NCBI GenBank assembly: GCA_005406025.1
Contig: BGZK01000532.1
Coordinates: 62,001-126,000 of the forward strand
Origin: Eumeta japonica
Lineage: Eukaryota > Arthropoda > Insecta > Lepidoptera > Psychidae
DNA: 64,000 nucleotides
Direction: 5' to 3'
Below, piece after piece: positions 46,065 through 58,824 of the stretch. Position 1 is the stretch's first letter. Each line of letters opens with the position of its first letter. The notes under the pieces were generated by a model, which saw only the letters and a list, made by a program, of their open reading frames with translations, was not told where the DNA came from and ran no database searches. Position numbers and translations under genes: made by a program.

Positions 46065-49000
46065 CCGTATTTGTAAAATATCTTTGAATAAAGATTGATC
46101 AACATTGCATGTGTTGGCAAAAATCGCCGATACACCTGACTCGTCAAAGCGACGTGTATATGAAATTTTGTATAAATCATAACGTTCAGCCTTATTGTTG
46201 ACCGTCAGCTTGATATGGGTAGCCATTTAACAGTGACCCGAGATGGACAGGCGGCCCGACGCTCGCAAGCTTCAGTACAGCGACCTATCGCTAGTACTGT
46301 CTGTAGATTTCAATAACAAAGCGCCATACGAGTTATAGGTCCGAAATAAGTATATCGAAATCGATAAGTTTCATGCGAATGAACAACACTGTTAGCTTAC
46401 AAGGCCTGTACCCATTAAGGTTAGTTGTCGATGAACATGTCGCTCATTGTGGTAACCGATAGAGGTGCTCTAATGTATTTTATATTTCCCAATCGATAAT
46501 TATTTAAAATTATCCGAAAAATTCAAATATCATGTAGGTATCATCGAGAGTATAACATGTTCCGTGCACGTTTGGATTTTAGAACTGATTTCAATACTAG
46601 TTTTCTATTTTAAATTCATTGTTTGTATCCAATTCGTGTGCGTCGTTTTTAGAATTAAAATGTGTCCTCGCGAAGTGGTACATCAGAAAAAAATATAGCG
46701 GTGCTTCGTCTGACCGTTATCTATGGTTGGACACATAGTGAGCGTTTATTTGTTTTTTCTCTTATTTTTTTCGTGCTTTTTAACTGTTAAATTTTACAAT
46801 TAAATGCCGCCTGCAATTTTAGTTTAACATTTAGTTAATTTCGTTGTATATTTTTTAAACTTTAATCTTATTGTGTTTCTGGTTCGCCTTATCGACCAAT
46901 GATTTTCAAAAGGAATTGAAAAATTATTTTAGAAAAATATTGTTTTTTATATACGACATATTTCATAAGTTTAATTATTTGTCTTGAACACTGTACGAGA
47001 AAAACTTTGTAACAGACGGACAAATCGACAAACACTGACGTGATACTAAAAGTCCGAGTCGCTTAATGTGACACAAGAATGTGGAAGACTGTTATTGCAG
47101 TGGTATAATAAAAACAAAAGTCCGATTCTAAAAGTGTTTTAATTAGATTTAGTAAGAAAATTACAATACACCACACTCTACCTGAATTTTATTGAGGACC
47201 AATTGTTTTATTTTTTAGGTACAAAGAACTAGTCCAGCTGCTTGTTGAATCTCATATGGGCGTTAAATTTTAAAGCTTCATTCGGGATATTTTTCTGTTA
47301 TTCGATTGTAAGAACATAAAACGCTCGGCAATTGACTGTCTTGCAAATTAGTTTGTAAGTCATCAATTCAATTGGTGATTGAATTTATCGCTTCTATGCA
47401 GCATTACTTTTTTGATATTAAAATAAAATTAACGTTTTATTTATATTAATTAGAAGACGAAATTTTCCTCCCTAGTCATTTGTATTCCGTTATAATAGTT
47501 TTGCCCCGATTGGCATGCAGTTCAAAAGAAAAACAAAAACCGTACTATTCAACATGCATCTGTTAACAGAACAATTGCTTTAACTTAATCACTGAGCCGT
47601 CTCGCATTGGCGCCCGATTGAATTGTTAATTTTAGCGAACAATATGATACGTGTACAGATATCTTCTAGGCCATAAACGTTCAGCGAGCGCGTCACCTGT
47701 TACACCGATTCCATACGCGCATTAACGCACTGGGAAAGCTCTCATTAAGAGCTTTCGTTGTACTCGTCTATTGAATGACCAGGATCACGAGGCTTATCTA
47801 CTTGTATTCGGTGCACTGTGTGCGAGTTGAAATATGGTTAATTTATTTGTTATTGCAATTAGAGCATGTCTTTATGTATTTATAATTTGCACTTAACGTA
47901 TATACGGACTTCAACATTTGAAAGCATTTTATGTTGATAGTAGTTATATGTTACGTTGTGTTGTACCTGGAACCCTAGTCGTCATTTTTAAGTTATATCA
48001 CATTTAAGTTATATATTCCTTGAATATAATATTCCAAATAATCATTTTCTTATTTTAATGTATTTATAATGTTTTAATTGAGACGTATAAAATATTACTA
48101 ACTAAAGCGATATTCTTATATAGATGAAAGACAAACAATCTACGTTATAAAGCAACTTGGCGATTTCTGAAAGATTTGGGTAAATCAATGATTAGATGTA
48201 TGGTTAAATGTACATACTTTGTTAGTGAATTTGAAGGAATACCGCCTTTCAAGTAGGTCATTGGTATAGAATTATAAATTTGTCATCGTGTTGAAATTGC
48301 GCGATAGAGCGTCTCCAGCACTGACTAAACGATATCTGTTATTAGTGAACCAAAATAGAGTATTGCTTTGACACGACAATGCGCCCGCACTCTACCAATA
48401 TTTCGTTTAATAAAAAATCCAAAAATTTATCGCAGTGGAACTCTTATCATATAGATCATTTAAATATTTAACTTGGTGCCTTATGCTTATGAAGTACAAG
48501 CCATATGTGGAATATCCTACAGATATAAGTCTATAAATATATAAAGTGTATTCTATAAATATAAAAAAGTGACGGTACCACTTTCAAAGGCACCAGTGTC
48601 AAATCCAAATATTCGCGGGTTTTGAACATGATTGTAAAAGTCGATAGTGTTTGTCTTGAAAAATTTGTTATGATATATCTTTTCTTTTATAAAATATTGC
48701 AATTAAAATATGAAACTCTCCAGTGCACGGTAAATGAGGATTTTTCATATATTCGTTTGAATAATCATCAAATGTCTCTCCAACTTTAGTTAAAAATTCT
48801 GCACGATTTTTAAGGAGAGCTTCTTTTTATAAAAGCATTAAAATAATTAGCACAATTGAAAACATTCGATAAAACTTTACAGAGGAATAAAAAACTTTAT
48901 AAAGATATAAATTAAAAACTTTAAAAAGAAATTAAACGTTCAAGCAAAATCACATTGCTGATAATAATCATACTTTTCTGTATTCGTACTAAGATCTGTC

Positions 49001-49297
49001 GAAGGGTGGTGTGTGCTGGCCACCTAAATAGGCGTTTGGATTATTTTTGTGAACACTCTAAGAGCGTGTGCAGTTTGAGACCAGGGCTCCAGACCTCAGT
49101 GGGATCTTAAAATTCCGGATGTCGTCATATGTAAAATAACATTCTGATATTTTTATTGCTTTTTACTAAGCTTTCTAATAGTGTCTCAACCTCTGGCTGC
49201 TGTAGAGATCCTGCATGGCTTAGACGGCACATCGTGTGTTCACAATTTTTAGAAGTATCTATTAGTGGAAAATTGTCACTAAACAAAAGACTGGTGC

Positions 49298-49299
<2 letters not shown>
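46065..49299. other. Stretch without a recognised gene
   Basis: AT-rich. Only small hairpins were noted, for example GAAAGCTCT and its complement at 47733-47756. No exon or repeat was recognised. Confidence 0.45.

Positions 49300-49346
<47 letters not shown>
49300..49346. repeat. (TA)n microsatellite
   Basis: About 47 bases of uninterrupted TA, the longest dinucleotide run in the window. Confidence 0.95.
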
Positions 49347-49348
<2 letters not shown>

Positions 49349-49379
49349 CGTATTTCTAATCAGGGAACGCGATGAAAAC

Positions 49380-49690
49380 TGATAGTTCACGACGCGAGCG
49401 CCCTAATTCTGAAAGTTTATACGGGAAGGGTTTCCCGATCCGAGTAGTTACGGTAACGACACGCGGCGGCCCTTAACACATCAATAACCATACTGTAAAT
49501 TTCACTAATTCACTTAATAGTGCGAAATTAGTTTTCCCGGGTCGTGACACGCGGGCCGCTTATGTACTGCGGTACGTCCGCCTCCGACGCGAAGGCCGCG
49601 TACATACGGCGTTGCGCCGCTACAGGTATATGCGAGTAGCCAGTTTCGTGTCAGCTTTCGTCGGCGATGGGTGTGTTGACGTTCTCCGCG
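49380..49690 (+). promoter_or_regulatory. Candidate CpG-rich promoter region
   Basis: GC- and CpG-rich (ACACGCGGCGGCCC, CCTCCGACGCGAAGGCCGCG, GGCGTTGCGCCGC) in AT-rich surroundings, immediately upstream of a candidate first exon with two donor sites. A CAGTTTCGTGTCAG at about 49641 is compatible with an arthropod initiator, but no TATA box is obvious. Orientation is inferred only from the downstream donors. Confidence 0.3.
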
Positions 49691-49903
49691 CAGGCGCGAC
49701 TGTACAATAGGCATTTCATGGACTTCAAGAAAAGAGGAAATTAAACCAGTGATGTGACTGTTGCATTTTGTGGTAAATTAGAGGAAAAAAAAACAATGGT
49801 AATGGTTCGGTGAGTACGGACTGATCGCCGTATTGCGTGACTCTAAGTTTACCGAATTCAATTATTATTATTAGAGTTGTTTACAAGTTACGTCTTTTCA
49901 AAG
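49691..49903 (+). CDS. Candidate first exon with start codon (partial)
   Basis: AAACAATGG at 49791-49799 is a good insect start context. The ATG at 49796 reads M-V-M-V before the donor G|GTGAGTAC at 49810. If that donor is skipped, the frame stops at TGA directly after it (49811), so the ATG makes sense only if spliced there. A second, stronger donor AAAG|GTAAGTG lies at 49904 and would define a longer, non-coding version. Both together suggest a 5' exon with alternative donors. No downstream exon was recognised in the window. Confidence 0.3.
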
Positions 49904-49904
49904 G

Positions 49905-51159
49905 TAAGTGCGGTTTGTCAACTATTTTTTTTTTCTTATTTTTAAGTATAAATAAGTTGTGAATTAAATTTCACTAATATTGAACACGCAATTCTGTTAT
50001 TTTTTCCATAAATTATTTCTATAACGATATTATTAACAAAAAATGACGCTTTTAAAACAAGGACGCACGTATACGTCTTGTGAAAATATTTAGAGACTCA
50101 TGTAGAAAGATTTATTATTATCCCTCCAAGGATTCCTTTGTGAGAGAATATAGCTTATATATTCACTCGCGTATGTAAAATAAGTAATGAGTGTGGTTTA
50201 CGAGTTAAAATTCTAAATAACTTAAATGTAAGCCAACATCACTTACGACTACTATTAAATTTTAATATGTCTGAATGTCAGGCAAGTTTCTGTGATGGAA
50301 GTTTACTTTTATGATTTACGTCCAACAATTGTCATAGTGTATGTTTTAAAAATCGCCACAGTACCCATTGCCCTATTTCTGTGTCGCTCAGTTATAACTG
50401 TTTATACTCCCTTATGCCCTTATTTTATTCTATGCACATCTCCCCACCACAAAGTCATCGAGACCCAACAAAATACGCAATATTTTGAAAAAAAATGCTT
50501 CAAAGACAAATTCATTCTCCCTAGAGACTAGAGTGAACTTTATCCGACGCCGGCCGAATTTGACGAGGTAAAAAACAAACGTTATGGTCTCGCTCGGGAG
50601 TTTCTGGCCTGTCGCGCTTTTCGAAACCTCGTTCGTATCTAATTGGCGTCGGTTTTAGTTTCCACCGGGCGGCCTCGAACGCGCGCCAAACTCCACTTTT
50701 ACCCTCGGTAGGTATCTCCTTAAATCTCGTATACCACCTGTAGTTCACATTTACGTACATTTCAGGGGGCCGCGCGTCGTTAAGTATTTAAGGGCTGGCT
50801 TTTGTATTCGGCCCGTATTAAGTTAATGCTTCTCGTGATTAAGATAACGACCACTTACCTTTAATGTGTACGTGTGCGTTGTATTTTTAAACAGCGCATC
50901 GTCTCGTCTCATGACGGCCAGTCGTTATGGAGAATCATGAATATTTATATCTATTTCAGATTCTATTATGAAATTGTACGAATATGGCCGTTTTAAATTA
51001 TTATATTAATAAAGGGAAAGGTTTTTCGCTATTTTATGTGGTAGCGATTAAAATTATTAATGTTTCTAATTCGAACACAGCGCAGTGACTATAGGAATTG
51101 AATATAAAGGTGAAATATTTACATGTAATGTAATTTATTTCTTCGTTTGTTCGCTTCGG
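49905..51159. other. Stretch without a recognised gene
   Basis: AT-rich apart from a GC-rich block at 50530-50780, which contains a 79-codon minus frame without recognisable content. Confidence 0.4.
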
Positions 51160-51909
51160 TCATTGACGTCCATTGCTGGACGTAGATTCCTCTTATATAC
51201 ATCTAAGTCCTACGATCTTGGGCCACCTACAGTCAACAGTGGCCCGCGACGTTTACCGTGTCTTCAGTCCACCTAGCTGGAGGTCGTCCCACGCGACATC
51301 GGTTCGTGTTCGCCACTCGAGAACTGTTCTCACACAGTGGTCATCATTTCTAAGATGCGATATGGCGCACCCATTGCCACTTCAACTTGATGATACTGTG
51401 AGTTATGTCGATTAGTTTCATTCTTTTGCGGATTTCTTTGTTTCGGATTTTATCTCGCAAAGGACGTGGTTGTTTCCATCGCACCTAAGGGAGCACTGTC
51501 ATCACTGGCAACGTACCCTGTTTAAAGACTCGTCTTTATGCATGTCGTATGTATTGTACTGAAACATGCCTCATAATTTCTCAAACGATGCCCAGCCGAG
51601 CTGAATTCTTGTACCATCGTAATCGAAGTGGAATCTACCTAATCGAACAGCCTGTTCCAAGTAGACGTATTCGTCTACAACTCCGCTGGGAGAGTTTTCA
51701 GCGATCACTGGAATAGGTAAAACATAGACATACGACATAATTTTCGTATTGTTCATGTTCATTATTACGCTCTCTTCTCGAGAAACTTCACTGAGGTCTC
51801 TGAGTATGGCGCTAAGGTCATCATCGATTCCGCCACTACGACTATCATCAGAAAATCGAGGGTGAATTGTTGTATCCTCCGTTAATGTTGACGTCGCATC
51901 TTTTTCCAT
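51160..51909 (-). pseudogene. LINE reverse transcriptase C-terminal relic
   Basis: Minus-strand non-LTR RT fragment. The first part is open for 112 codons (51909-51571): HPRFSDDS, where FSDD at 51855-51844 is the catalytic F/YxDD box, then LSAILRDLSEVS, MNNTKIMS, VVDEYVYLEQAVRLGRF and RIQLGWASFEKL, typical of the palm and thumb. After a deletion near 51560 it continues with LIDITHSIIKLKWQWVRHIA and VGRPPARWTED to YVQQWTSM at about 51165, the family's usual end. The frame breaks several times after the deletion. It is the same family as 23118-23545. The plus-strand frames at 51085-51415 are antisense shadows. Confidence 0.85.
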
Positions 51910-52205
51910 TCAAATGCTTGAAAGACTTTTTTTTTATGGGAAAAAACTTTATCTCCATGCCCCAGACGTCTCCGCAGTTGGTTCAGATTTGTGCTTTCAT
52001 TCTGTATTCTGACTACAAAGTTTGTACTGTTTTACACACATCTTAGCACTTCAGTATAGTGATTATAATTAATGTGTTATTGCTGAAGCACCACGCAAGT
52101 TCCGATTGAAGCAAAGGCACTGTCAGTCAGTAGTCCACATACGCTAAGCGTAGCGGTCGTTTATACTCTTCGAACATATTTTTTTTCTCATTTTTAAGAA
52201 CCTTC
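51910..52205. other. Spacer between LINE relic and foldback element
   Basis: Mixed to AT-rich. It may hold a little more of the LINE next to 51910 but I could not read it. Confidence 0.4.
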
Positions 52206-52764
52206 TAGTCCAAGATCCGGCATTATAAAAATATACCTTCATCTGTTAATTGAATCAAATAGTGTTTTAAAGGCAGATAACAATATTATAAATTTATGAG
52301 AACAATGTCTGCCACCGCAGTCCTGCTATTATTAACACTAATTGCTTATTTTTTTTTTTATGTAGGCTGCAAATAATTTCGGAGTAACTGCCCTTTATAA
52401 ATATATTTAGAATTTTGTAAATTTTACATAAGTGTTAATATTTTTTAATTAACAGATGAGGGAAATAAGTTCGGTTTATCTACCCGTTTACACCTGGCTA
52501 CAGGTAGCTGTGGCAGTCATAAAGGTCGCTGCCTATTGTAACAAGGTGTAAAACAAGATATTCGAAAGTTTTGTACTTGCGATATGCAATTAACATAGGA
52601 AGCAAAAAAATAATTATTAATTATGTGATTAATTTTAGTAGCAGCAGGGCTACGGTGGCAGACATTGTGCTCATAAATTTATAATACTGTTATCTACATT
52701 TAAAACTTTATTTGGTTCAATTAACAGATGAGGGTATATTTTACTAATGCCGGATTTTAGACTA
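52206..52764. mobile_element. Foldback MITE with about 140-bp inverted ends
   Basis: Left arm 52206-52345 and right arm 52625-52764 are inverted copies along their full length with scattered mismatches. Shared words include ATCCGGCATTA, CTTCATCTGTTAATTGAA (one change), TATTATAAATTTATGAG and ACAATGTCTGCCACCG. The arm-internal word TTAATTAACAGATGAGGG occurs once more in the centre at 52446-52462. The element begins and ends with TA, which fits a Tc1/mariner-type TA target. TTC flanks both sides as an alternative 3-bp duplication. It has no coding frame, so it is non-autonomous. Confidence 0.85.
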
Positions 52765-53399
52765 TTCATAATTTGTACGATTTCATATTTCGGTTGAAGA
52801 GTATTATTTCTCAATCGATAAGAAAAAATCATTATCAAAATTATTTAATAATTCGCCTTCCCTTAAATTTTAATAGATTCTATAATTGCTAATTTTCTTC
52901 TATACAATTTTATTGATATGTCAATATTATTACGATATTGTAAATATTTCATCATCCAATATAAATGCTTTGCATTAAACGTAATTGCTAATCTAATCTT
53001 TTTATCATTTTATCACTAAAGTAGGCTACTGACACGCTTCGGTTTCTTTGAGTGAAGTGTATTAATTAATTTACAATCTCGAAGTACCGTAACTTGTATC
53101 TAATGAATTATGATTTCGTACTTTTGAACAATTGCACGATTCGTAGTGCGTAGCATTTGAGAGTGCTGTACGATCGAAAAATTTTTTCACCACTTGTCAG
53201 CGACTATTATCGATGTACTCTCATTAGTACACGAAAATACGCAAAATTGCATAACGTTGTGCAGATAATTTAATGAAGACTAATCCTGTTAGCTTTAAAA
53301 AAATATTTAATGTACTAATAAGAAAGAAAAAAAGAATCAAAACGTTTTATACATTTTTATTACATTAAATCATTATAATGTAATGGTATTTTGTGTTGG
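52765..53399. other. Stretch without a recognised gene
   Basis: AT-rich, no feature seen. Confidence 0.45.
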
Positions 53400-53598
53400 T
53401 CGGTAGGACGATGGTCCACTCTCTCCTCTCGTTGTCCCATCAACCCAATATCATTCCATTAGATGTGCTATTCCGCCCAAGAGGCTGACAACGCGATGGT
53501 AACTACTCTAGGGGTTGCAAGTGTCTATGGACAGCGGTGACTATTAAGTGTCTGGTGGCTCGCCTGCTCGTTTGCCCCTCGATTGTGCTATAAAATAA
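53400..53598 (+). pseudogene. LINE 3'-end fragment
   Basis: Reads in the plus direction toward GTGTCTGGTGGCTCGCCTGC and TCGTTTGCCCCTCGATTGTG. This is the lepidopteran LINE end also seen, in diverged form, at the minus-strand relic at 11528-11583 (GTGGCCCGCATATTAG). Peptide pieces GVASVYG and SGGSPACLPL appear in interrupted frames. Only the tail is left. Confidence 0.6.
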
Positions 53599-54082
53599 AC
53601 TGGTCCCGTAAGTAAACTGCGTAACTTGTAAAAAATTCGATAACTTGCGGAAAAATCCATTAAATTAGCTTATGTTTGGGTCATTTAATTCGGTGTCGTT
53701 AAATTATAAATAATAAAATTAATTATAGGGAGTATCGGTATAGCATTTTTTATCTAATCAAAAATTTTCACAAAAGTAATTAAGTATAAAAAAGTGTAAA
53801 CTTTAAATTTTTTTATAACATATATTAAGTAGATAAAATAAAGAAATTATGAGTCGTATTTTTTTAAATTTTCCTAATTTTATTCTATATATTTTTAAGC
53901 AATAAGTAACTTTTATCCTTATAAAACGAGTAATTGACTAGAATATGAATATGTTTTATGCGAAATGTTATACCTAGACAAGTGTTATGTTTCAGAATTC
54001 ATGTGAATTCTTAATTCACATAATTTAATGTGAATTGATTAAATAACGTCTCCTAAAAACGCATTAAGAAAACGAATAACGA

Positions 54083-54122
54083 TATAATTACTAGTAGCTT
54101 AAGTCATCTACTAGTAATTATA
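54083..54122. repeat. Perfect 15-bp inverted repeat
   Basis: TATAATTACTAGTAG at 54083-54097 and its exact complement at 54108-54122, with a 10-base loop. Confidence 0.85.
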
Positions 54123-55310
54123 GTAACTCGAGTATTGAAATTAAACAAGTTTCTTTCGAAGCAATTGCATCTCTATTAATCCATGCTATTTCAGAAAAGT
54201 CGAGGACAAAAAAATATCTGTTTTTTCTCTTATACCTATTGTTATATTTATTGCGATAGGTTTATATTATTAAGTTATTTGTTTTCACTGGTAAAACAAT
54301 AAAGTAAAAAATATTTAATATTGCTTGTAATATACGATTACCAAATTTCTCATGAGAGTACCATTATAATTATAGGTATTCCATCCATAAATAATCGAGT
54401 GTTTCATACTCATTCCATACTCATCACATATTTACCTATAAATAACTGAACGCGGATATGTTGTTAAAAGGTAACATAGATGCATTGCTTATGAGCGTAT
54501 GTTATCTTTATATTTTAAATCAAAATAACTCACGAACAATAAACTAGGTATTTAAAAAAAAGTGCAGGATCCTGTATTACAGATTTTTTTTTATTTTAAA
54601 ACTGTTTTTATCCGACTACGGAGGGTTTAGAATTTAGTAGTCTGTATGTATGTACGTATGTCTTTGTTCCCGTGTAGCTCCTAAACTGCATGTCATATTA
54701 AACAAATGAGTTGTCGTTAGCTGCATCTCGCGTTCCGCGCGTCATGGGGCTTTGTGACGTCATATTAAATCTAACATGGCGAATATGACTTGCGCAATAT
54801 TCTAAGCAACAAAAAAAATGTATTTCACATATGTACGGAGTCAGCTATCAAAATGAAGGATTTTAATTCAGAGATTCTGAACATTTATAATTCATTTAAA
54901 AATAATGTAATTCTGTGAAAGATAAAAATATTTTTGTATACAATGAACTCTATCAATTTAATTTAATTTCCATTAGCCTAGAATGTCTATGATTATGTGT
55001 ATATATGTTACGGGAAACTAAAAGGTTAAAAGAAGAATTATAAAACCAAAATCCAACTGTAGAATAAACAACTAAAAATTATACTAAGAAGCTAGGCACG
55101 TCGTTGAAACATTTGTTTAATAGATGGATCCAGTTTTGGAATACAAATCATTAAAAAAAAGTCTGATATATCACAAATTAACACCAATTACTTCTTCACA
55201 GTTTAATAATTATTATCTATTACTTGTTTATTTTGTGGTTGAGTTTTAGTCTTTAATTTTATTTTTATAACAGGACTATTCTGCCGAAGCTGGAAGCAAA
55301 ATAAAAAACT

Positions 55311-55334
55311 TTTGCGTTGTATATACAACGCAAA
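55311..55334. repeat. Perfect 24-bp palindrome
   Basis: TTTGCGTTGTAT joined directly to its complement without a spacer. The GCGTTG content makes it stand out from the AT-rich background. Confidence 0.85.
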
Positions 55335-55975
55335 TCTACTTAGATTGAGTGTGACATGGTTTCAAATAATTTTGTTGGTTCATCCTTTAAAAAAAAATGC
55401 TACATTTTGCTGGTTTTCTATCAAATTATTCATTTAATTCTTAATTTATAAATACTATTTTAAGAATAAAATATGAGTTCCTTGCATTTGGGCACAGCAG
55501 CTTGTTTGTACGTGACAAAAAATTTCGTAACAGCTTTTCTGTCTAGACTGTATTTAGAGATCTGGAAAAAAAAACTTAAATGGTACAACGAAAACCGAAA
55601 CCACAAACAATAAACGCGACTTTTAAGGAATAGTAAGGAAACAAAGAATGAGTAATCATAGTTCGCAACGTTTTAAAAATATTTGACAAATTTACTATAT
55701 TTTGTAAATATGGTGATGAATTTACAAAATATTAGGTGAAGGAAGACGTTTTTCGTATTTTATAAGTAAAAAGATGCAGTAAAATCTCTTCAATTCTACT
55801 GTTTATATCTGACTAGTTTTGATACCATAAAATAGATGGAATTTTAAAAAGATAAATAAAAAATAACAATGGTGTTCTGCCATTTTTCTATTGTTTTTCT
55901 GTCCACCAAAATGTAACGTAACGTAGAAATTCGATACATTTTTAAGTTTTATTACAAAAAAGGGAAAAATACGAT

Positions 55976-56905
55976 ATAAGCCGCGAATAAAATTTGTGAC
56001 GTTTATGAACTTAATGCAGTGTTGGTAAAAGTAGCACAAAGGTCGTTCAAGCGTTTTCAAACCAGTAATTTTGATGTCAAAGATGAACCTCGCTCTGGTC
56101 GACTTCTTATGGACAAAGTCGATACCATTTTGGAAAAAGTAGAGCGAGATCGGAATATTAGTTCTTACGACATAGCTGAAGAGTTGGAGATTGACTATAA
56201 TCAGTTTTGATTTATTTGAGAAAAGCTGGAAATAAAAAGAGCTCGATACTTAGATTCCACATGAGCTTACTGAAAAAATCTAATGAATCGTGTACTTATT
56301 TGCTATTCTCTATATAAATGTAATGAAACCGAATCGTTTTTAAAAAAATTGGTCATTGGTGATGAGGAATGTATTACCTACGATAAGATCGTGTGAAAAA
56401 GATCATGGTTAAAAGGCAAGCAAGCTCCATAGACTATAGCGAAACTCGAATTAACTAGTAATAAGTTGATGCTATGTGTATGATGTGATTGGAAGGGTAT
56501 TATTCCTTATGAGCTTTTGCCGCCATCAAAAACCATCAATTCGGATCCCTACTGCCAACAACTGATGAGACTGGAACAAGAAGTAGAGAAAAAACGGCCG
56601 GAATTTATCAAACAGAAAGGGAATGGTTTTTCACTATGATAACGCCAGACCACATGCATCTTTAGCCACTCACGAAATATTGAGACAGTTTTGGTATAGA
56701 AGTGTTAATGCATTCACCACGTAACCCTGAGCTTGCACCCTCGGATTTTCATCTGTTTCGGTCTCTTTACAATTGCTTAGGTAGTGTTATATTAACGTCA
56801 AGTGTGAACTGTCAAAACTACTTGTTGCAGTTTTTTTGATCAGAAGTCCTAACATTGCGATTATGTCACTATCTAGAAAATGGCAACAATTATCTTGAAT
56901 TTATA
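55976..56905 (+). pseudogene. mariner transposase pseudogene
   Basis: Plus-strand relic of a Tc1/mariner-superfamily transposase of the mariner (D,D34D) type. Only one stretch, 56019-56207, is open for long: FKRFQTSNFDVKDEPRSGR, then DKVDTILEKVERDRNISSYD and IAEELEID, the N-terminal DNA-binding half. Further pieces lie in shifted frames: MNRVLICYSL, KKLVIGDE with the first catalytic Asp at 56361, GIIPYELLPPSKTINSDPY, HYDNARPHAS with the second Asp at 56638, and LAPSDFHLF with the third Asp at 56744. The last two lie 106 bases apart, one base more than the 35 codons expected, so a frameshift separates them. Stops and frameshifts are frequent. I could not see terminal inverted repeats or TA duplications. 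Confidence 0.9.
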
Positions 56906-58824
56906 TATGTTATACGAAAAACCTTTTTTCTCGACCTTGATATTTACAACAATATGTGGGAGAATTAATAAAAAATAATATCCAGACCACACAAAACCCG
57001 AAGGCCCTAAAAAACTAATAGCAAAGTAATAAGAAAATTTCATATATTTCACGGAAATCAATAAGTCAACGACAAAATTATTTACCTTAATAGTTTCGCC
57101 ATGTCCATCGCTCCGTCTTTCCACGGCTTAGCTCAGAGACTTAGTACTAGAAAACTGTCATTTGATAACCCATATCAATTACATATTAATCATACCGACA
57201 AAGTCGTAAAATAAACATAAAAACAAATATCTTTTTAAGGTACCTCGCCTGATTGTAAAGTAGAGATGATTTTTTTTTCTTATCCGATGCAGTGGAGTAT
57301 GGTGGATAACTCATTCAAAAACATTGCGGGTCTGTGAAAACTATTTTTCGATTTAGGGATCCGTTTGCGAAATATTATGCTTTAAAAATTCTAATTTTTC
57401 AGTTAAATGTTTATTTTTGGATAGGTGAAAAAATTCACCGGAATAGTATATATATAACGGATTTTAAATGAAGGAAAAATATGACAGGTAAGTAGACTTT
57501 ACGAGTTAGCGAGTGATAGTCAACGAACTTACAAAATGTACTCGGAGAAGTATAAAGCAAGATTTTGTAGAAATTGTATTGAAACTTACTTAAATAACGT
57601 TGCTGGTCGTGTAATATAAGTACTAAATATAAGTTCATGTACTATGTAAAATGATGGAATTATAAAATCATAACATTTTTAACACCCGTTTATGTGGGCC
57701 CATTTTCAAATGACATTAGCCGCTAAACCGTGAACTTAATAAATTCATAGGATCAAACAAAAGACTACCTTCTAAGTTCGCACATTATGACGTTAGTTAT
57801 GGAATCCTATATTGCGCGTGGTCCGACACGCCCTTAACTGTTTTTTTTTGTAATACGTATAGTCGAATGAAATTATCTATACTTTCATAGGCGAGTTGCA
57901 CCTTTGATGCCTCGATGTGATCCGATTCGAAACATGTTTTAAGTTAAAAACCCGTATCAATCTCGTGATGTTTAAAAATTTAGTACTTTCCAGTAGGTCT
58001 GTACCTACAGTTCATCACATACTGAATGTTTATGCAATATTAAACTCTTCGTATCAGACCGGCGACGCACTCCCTTGGGGTATAGCGGTCCACGGACGGC
58101 GGTTGTCCAGTACTGCCCTGTAACTTACGTGTTCGTTTGCAAATTCTAAACAACAAAAAAAATCAAAGCTTTTATCCTGTACAAAATAACCAAAGAGTGA
58201 AATCGAGTTTCGGTACTTTCCATAATACTTTTAGGCGAAATGCCTTCTAGGAAGTCGATTGCTTTTAACTCGACGTGTTTCGAGCGATCCCGCTACGTAC
58301 GCCCGTCGTGTTTGTTTTTTAATGTTTTTTTTTTCATGAAAGGATCAAAGCAGAAGCGAAACATGTGCCTCGCCGATAGGGTTGCTCATTTTCTTTAGAA
58401 GTGATGGAGTACATGTGATTTCAGAAATAATAAATAAAGATTACCGATTTGTTAAAAAGATTTATGTTTATTTAATTTTTATATTAGTATTTTCATAGAA
58501 ATTTTAGTTTGTTTTTTCACTTTTCTATTTAAAAGTATTGGATCGCTATAGGGAACAATTTAATTTTATATTTATTTGATGCCTCAGTTCGCAAAACACG
58601 TGTTTATCTTTTAAATAGTTAATTATTACACATTTAAGTGTATAATGTCTAGTTCTAATGAACTTTGTGCCAATGGACTTAAAGCTTTTGTTAAAAAAGT
58701 ATTTTAGCGTATCTTATTAATGTAAAGTACACATACATGAAATAAAGTACAATACTCTGGAATTTTAACCCTGGCATCTCAATTCATTTATGAAAATTTA
58801 TTATATGTAAAAAAAAATTTAGAA
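56906..58824. other. Stretch without a recognised gene
   Basis: AT-rich. ATGAAGG...GACAG|GTAAGT at 57467-57491 has donor quality, but nothing else supports an exon there. Confidence 0.4.

Larger units (their letters stand above)
53599..55975. other. Stretch without a recognised gene
   Basis: Strongly AT-rich. Two palindromes are listed separately. Confidence 0.45.

Noticed and set aside
49156..49359. 67-codon plus frame ending in Tyr-Ile repeats
   Set aside because: Extended by the (TA)n run; no other coding signal.
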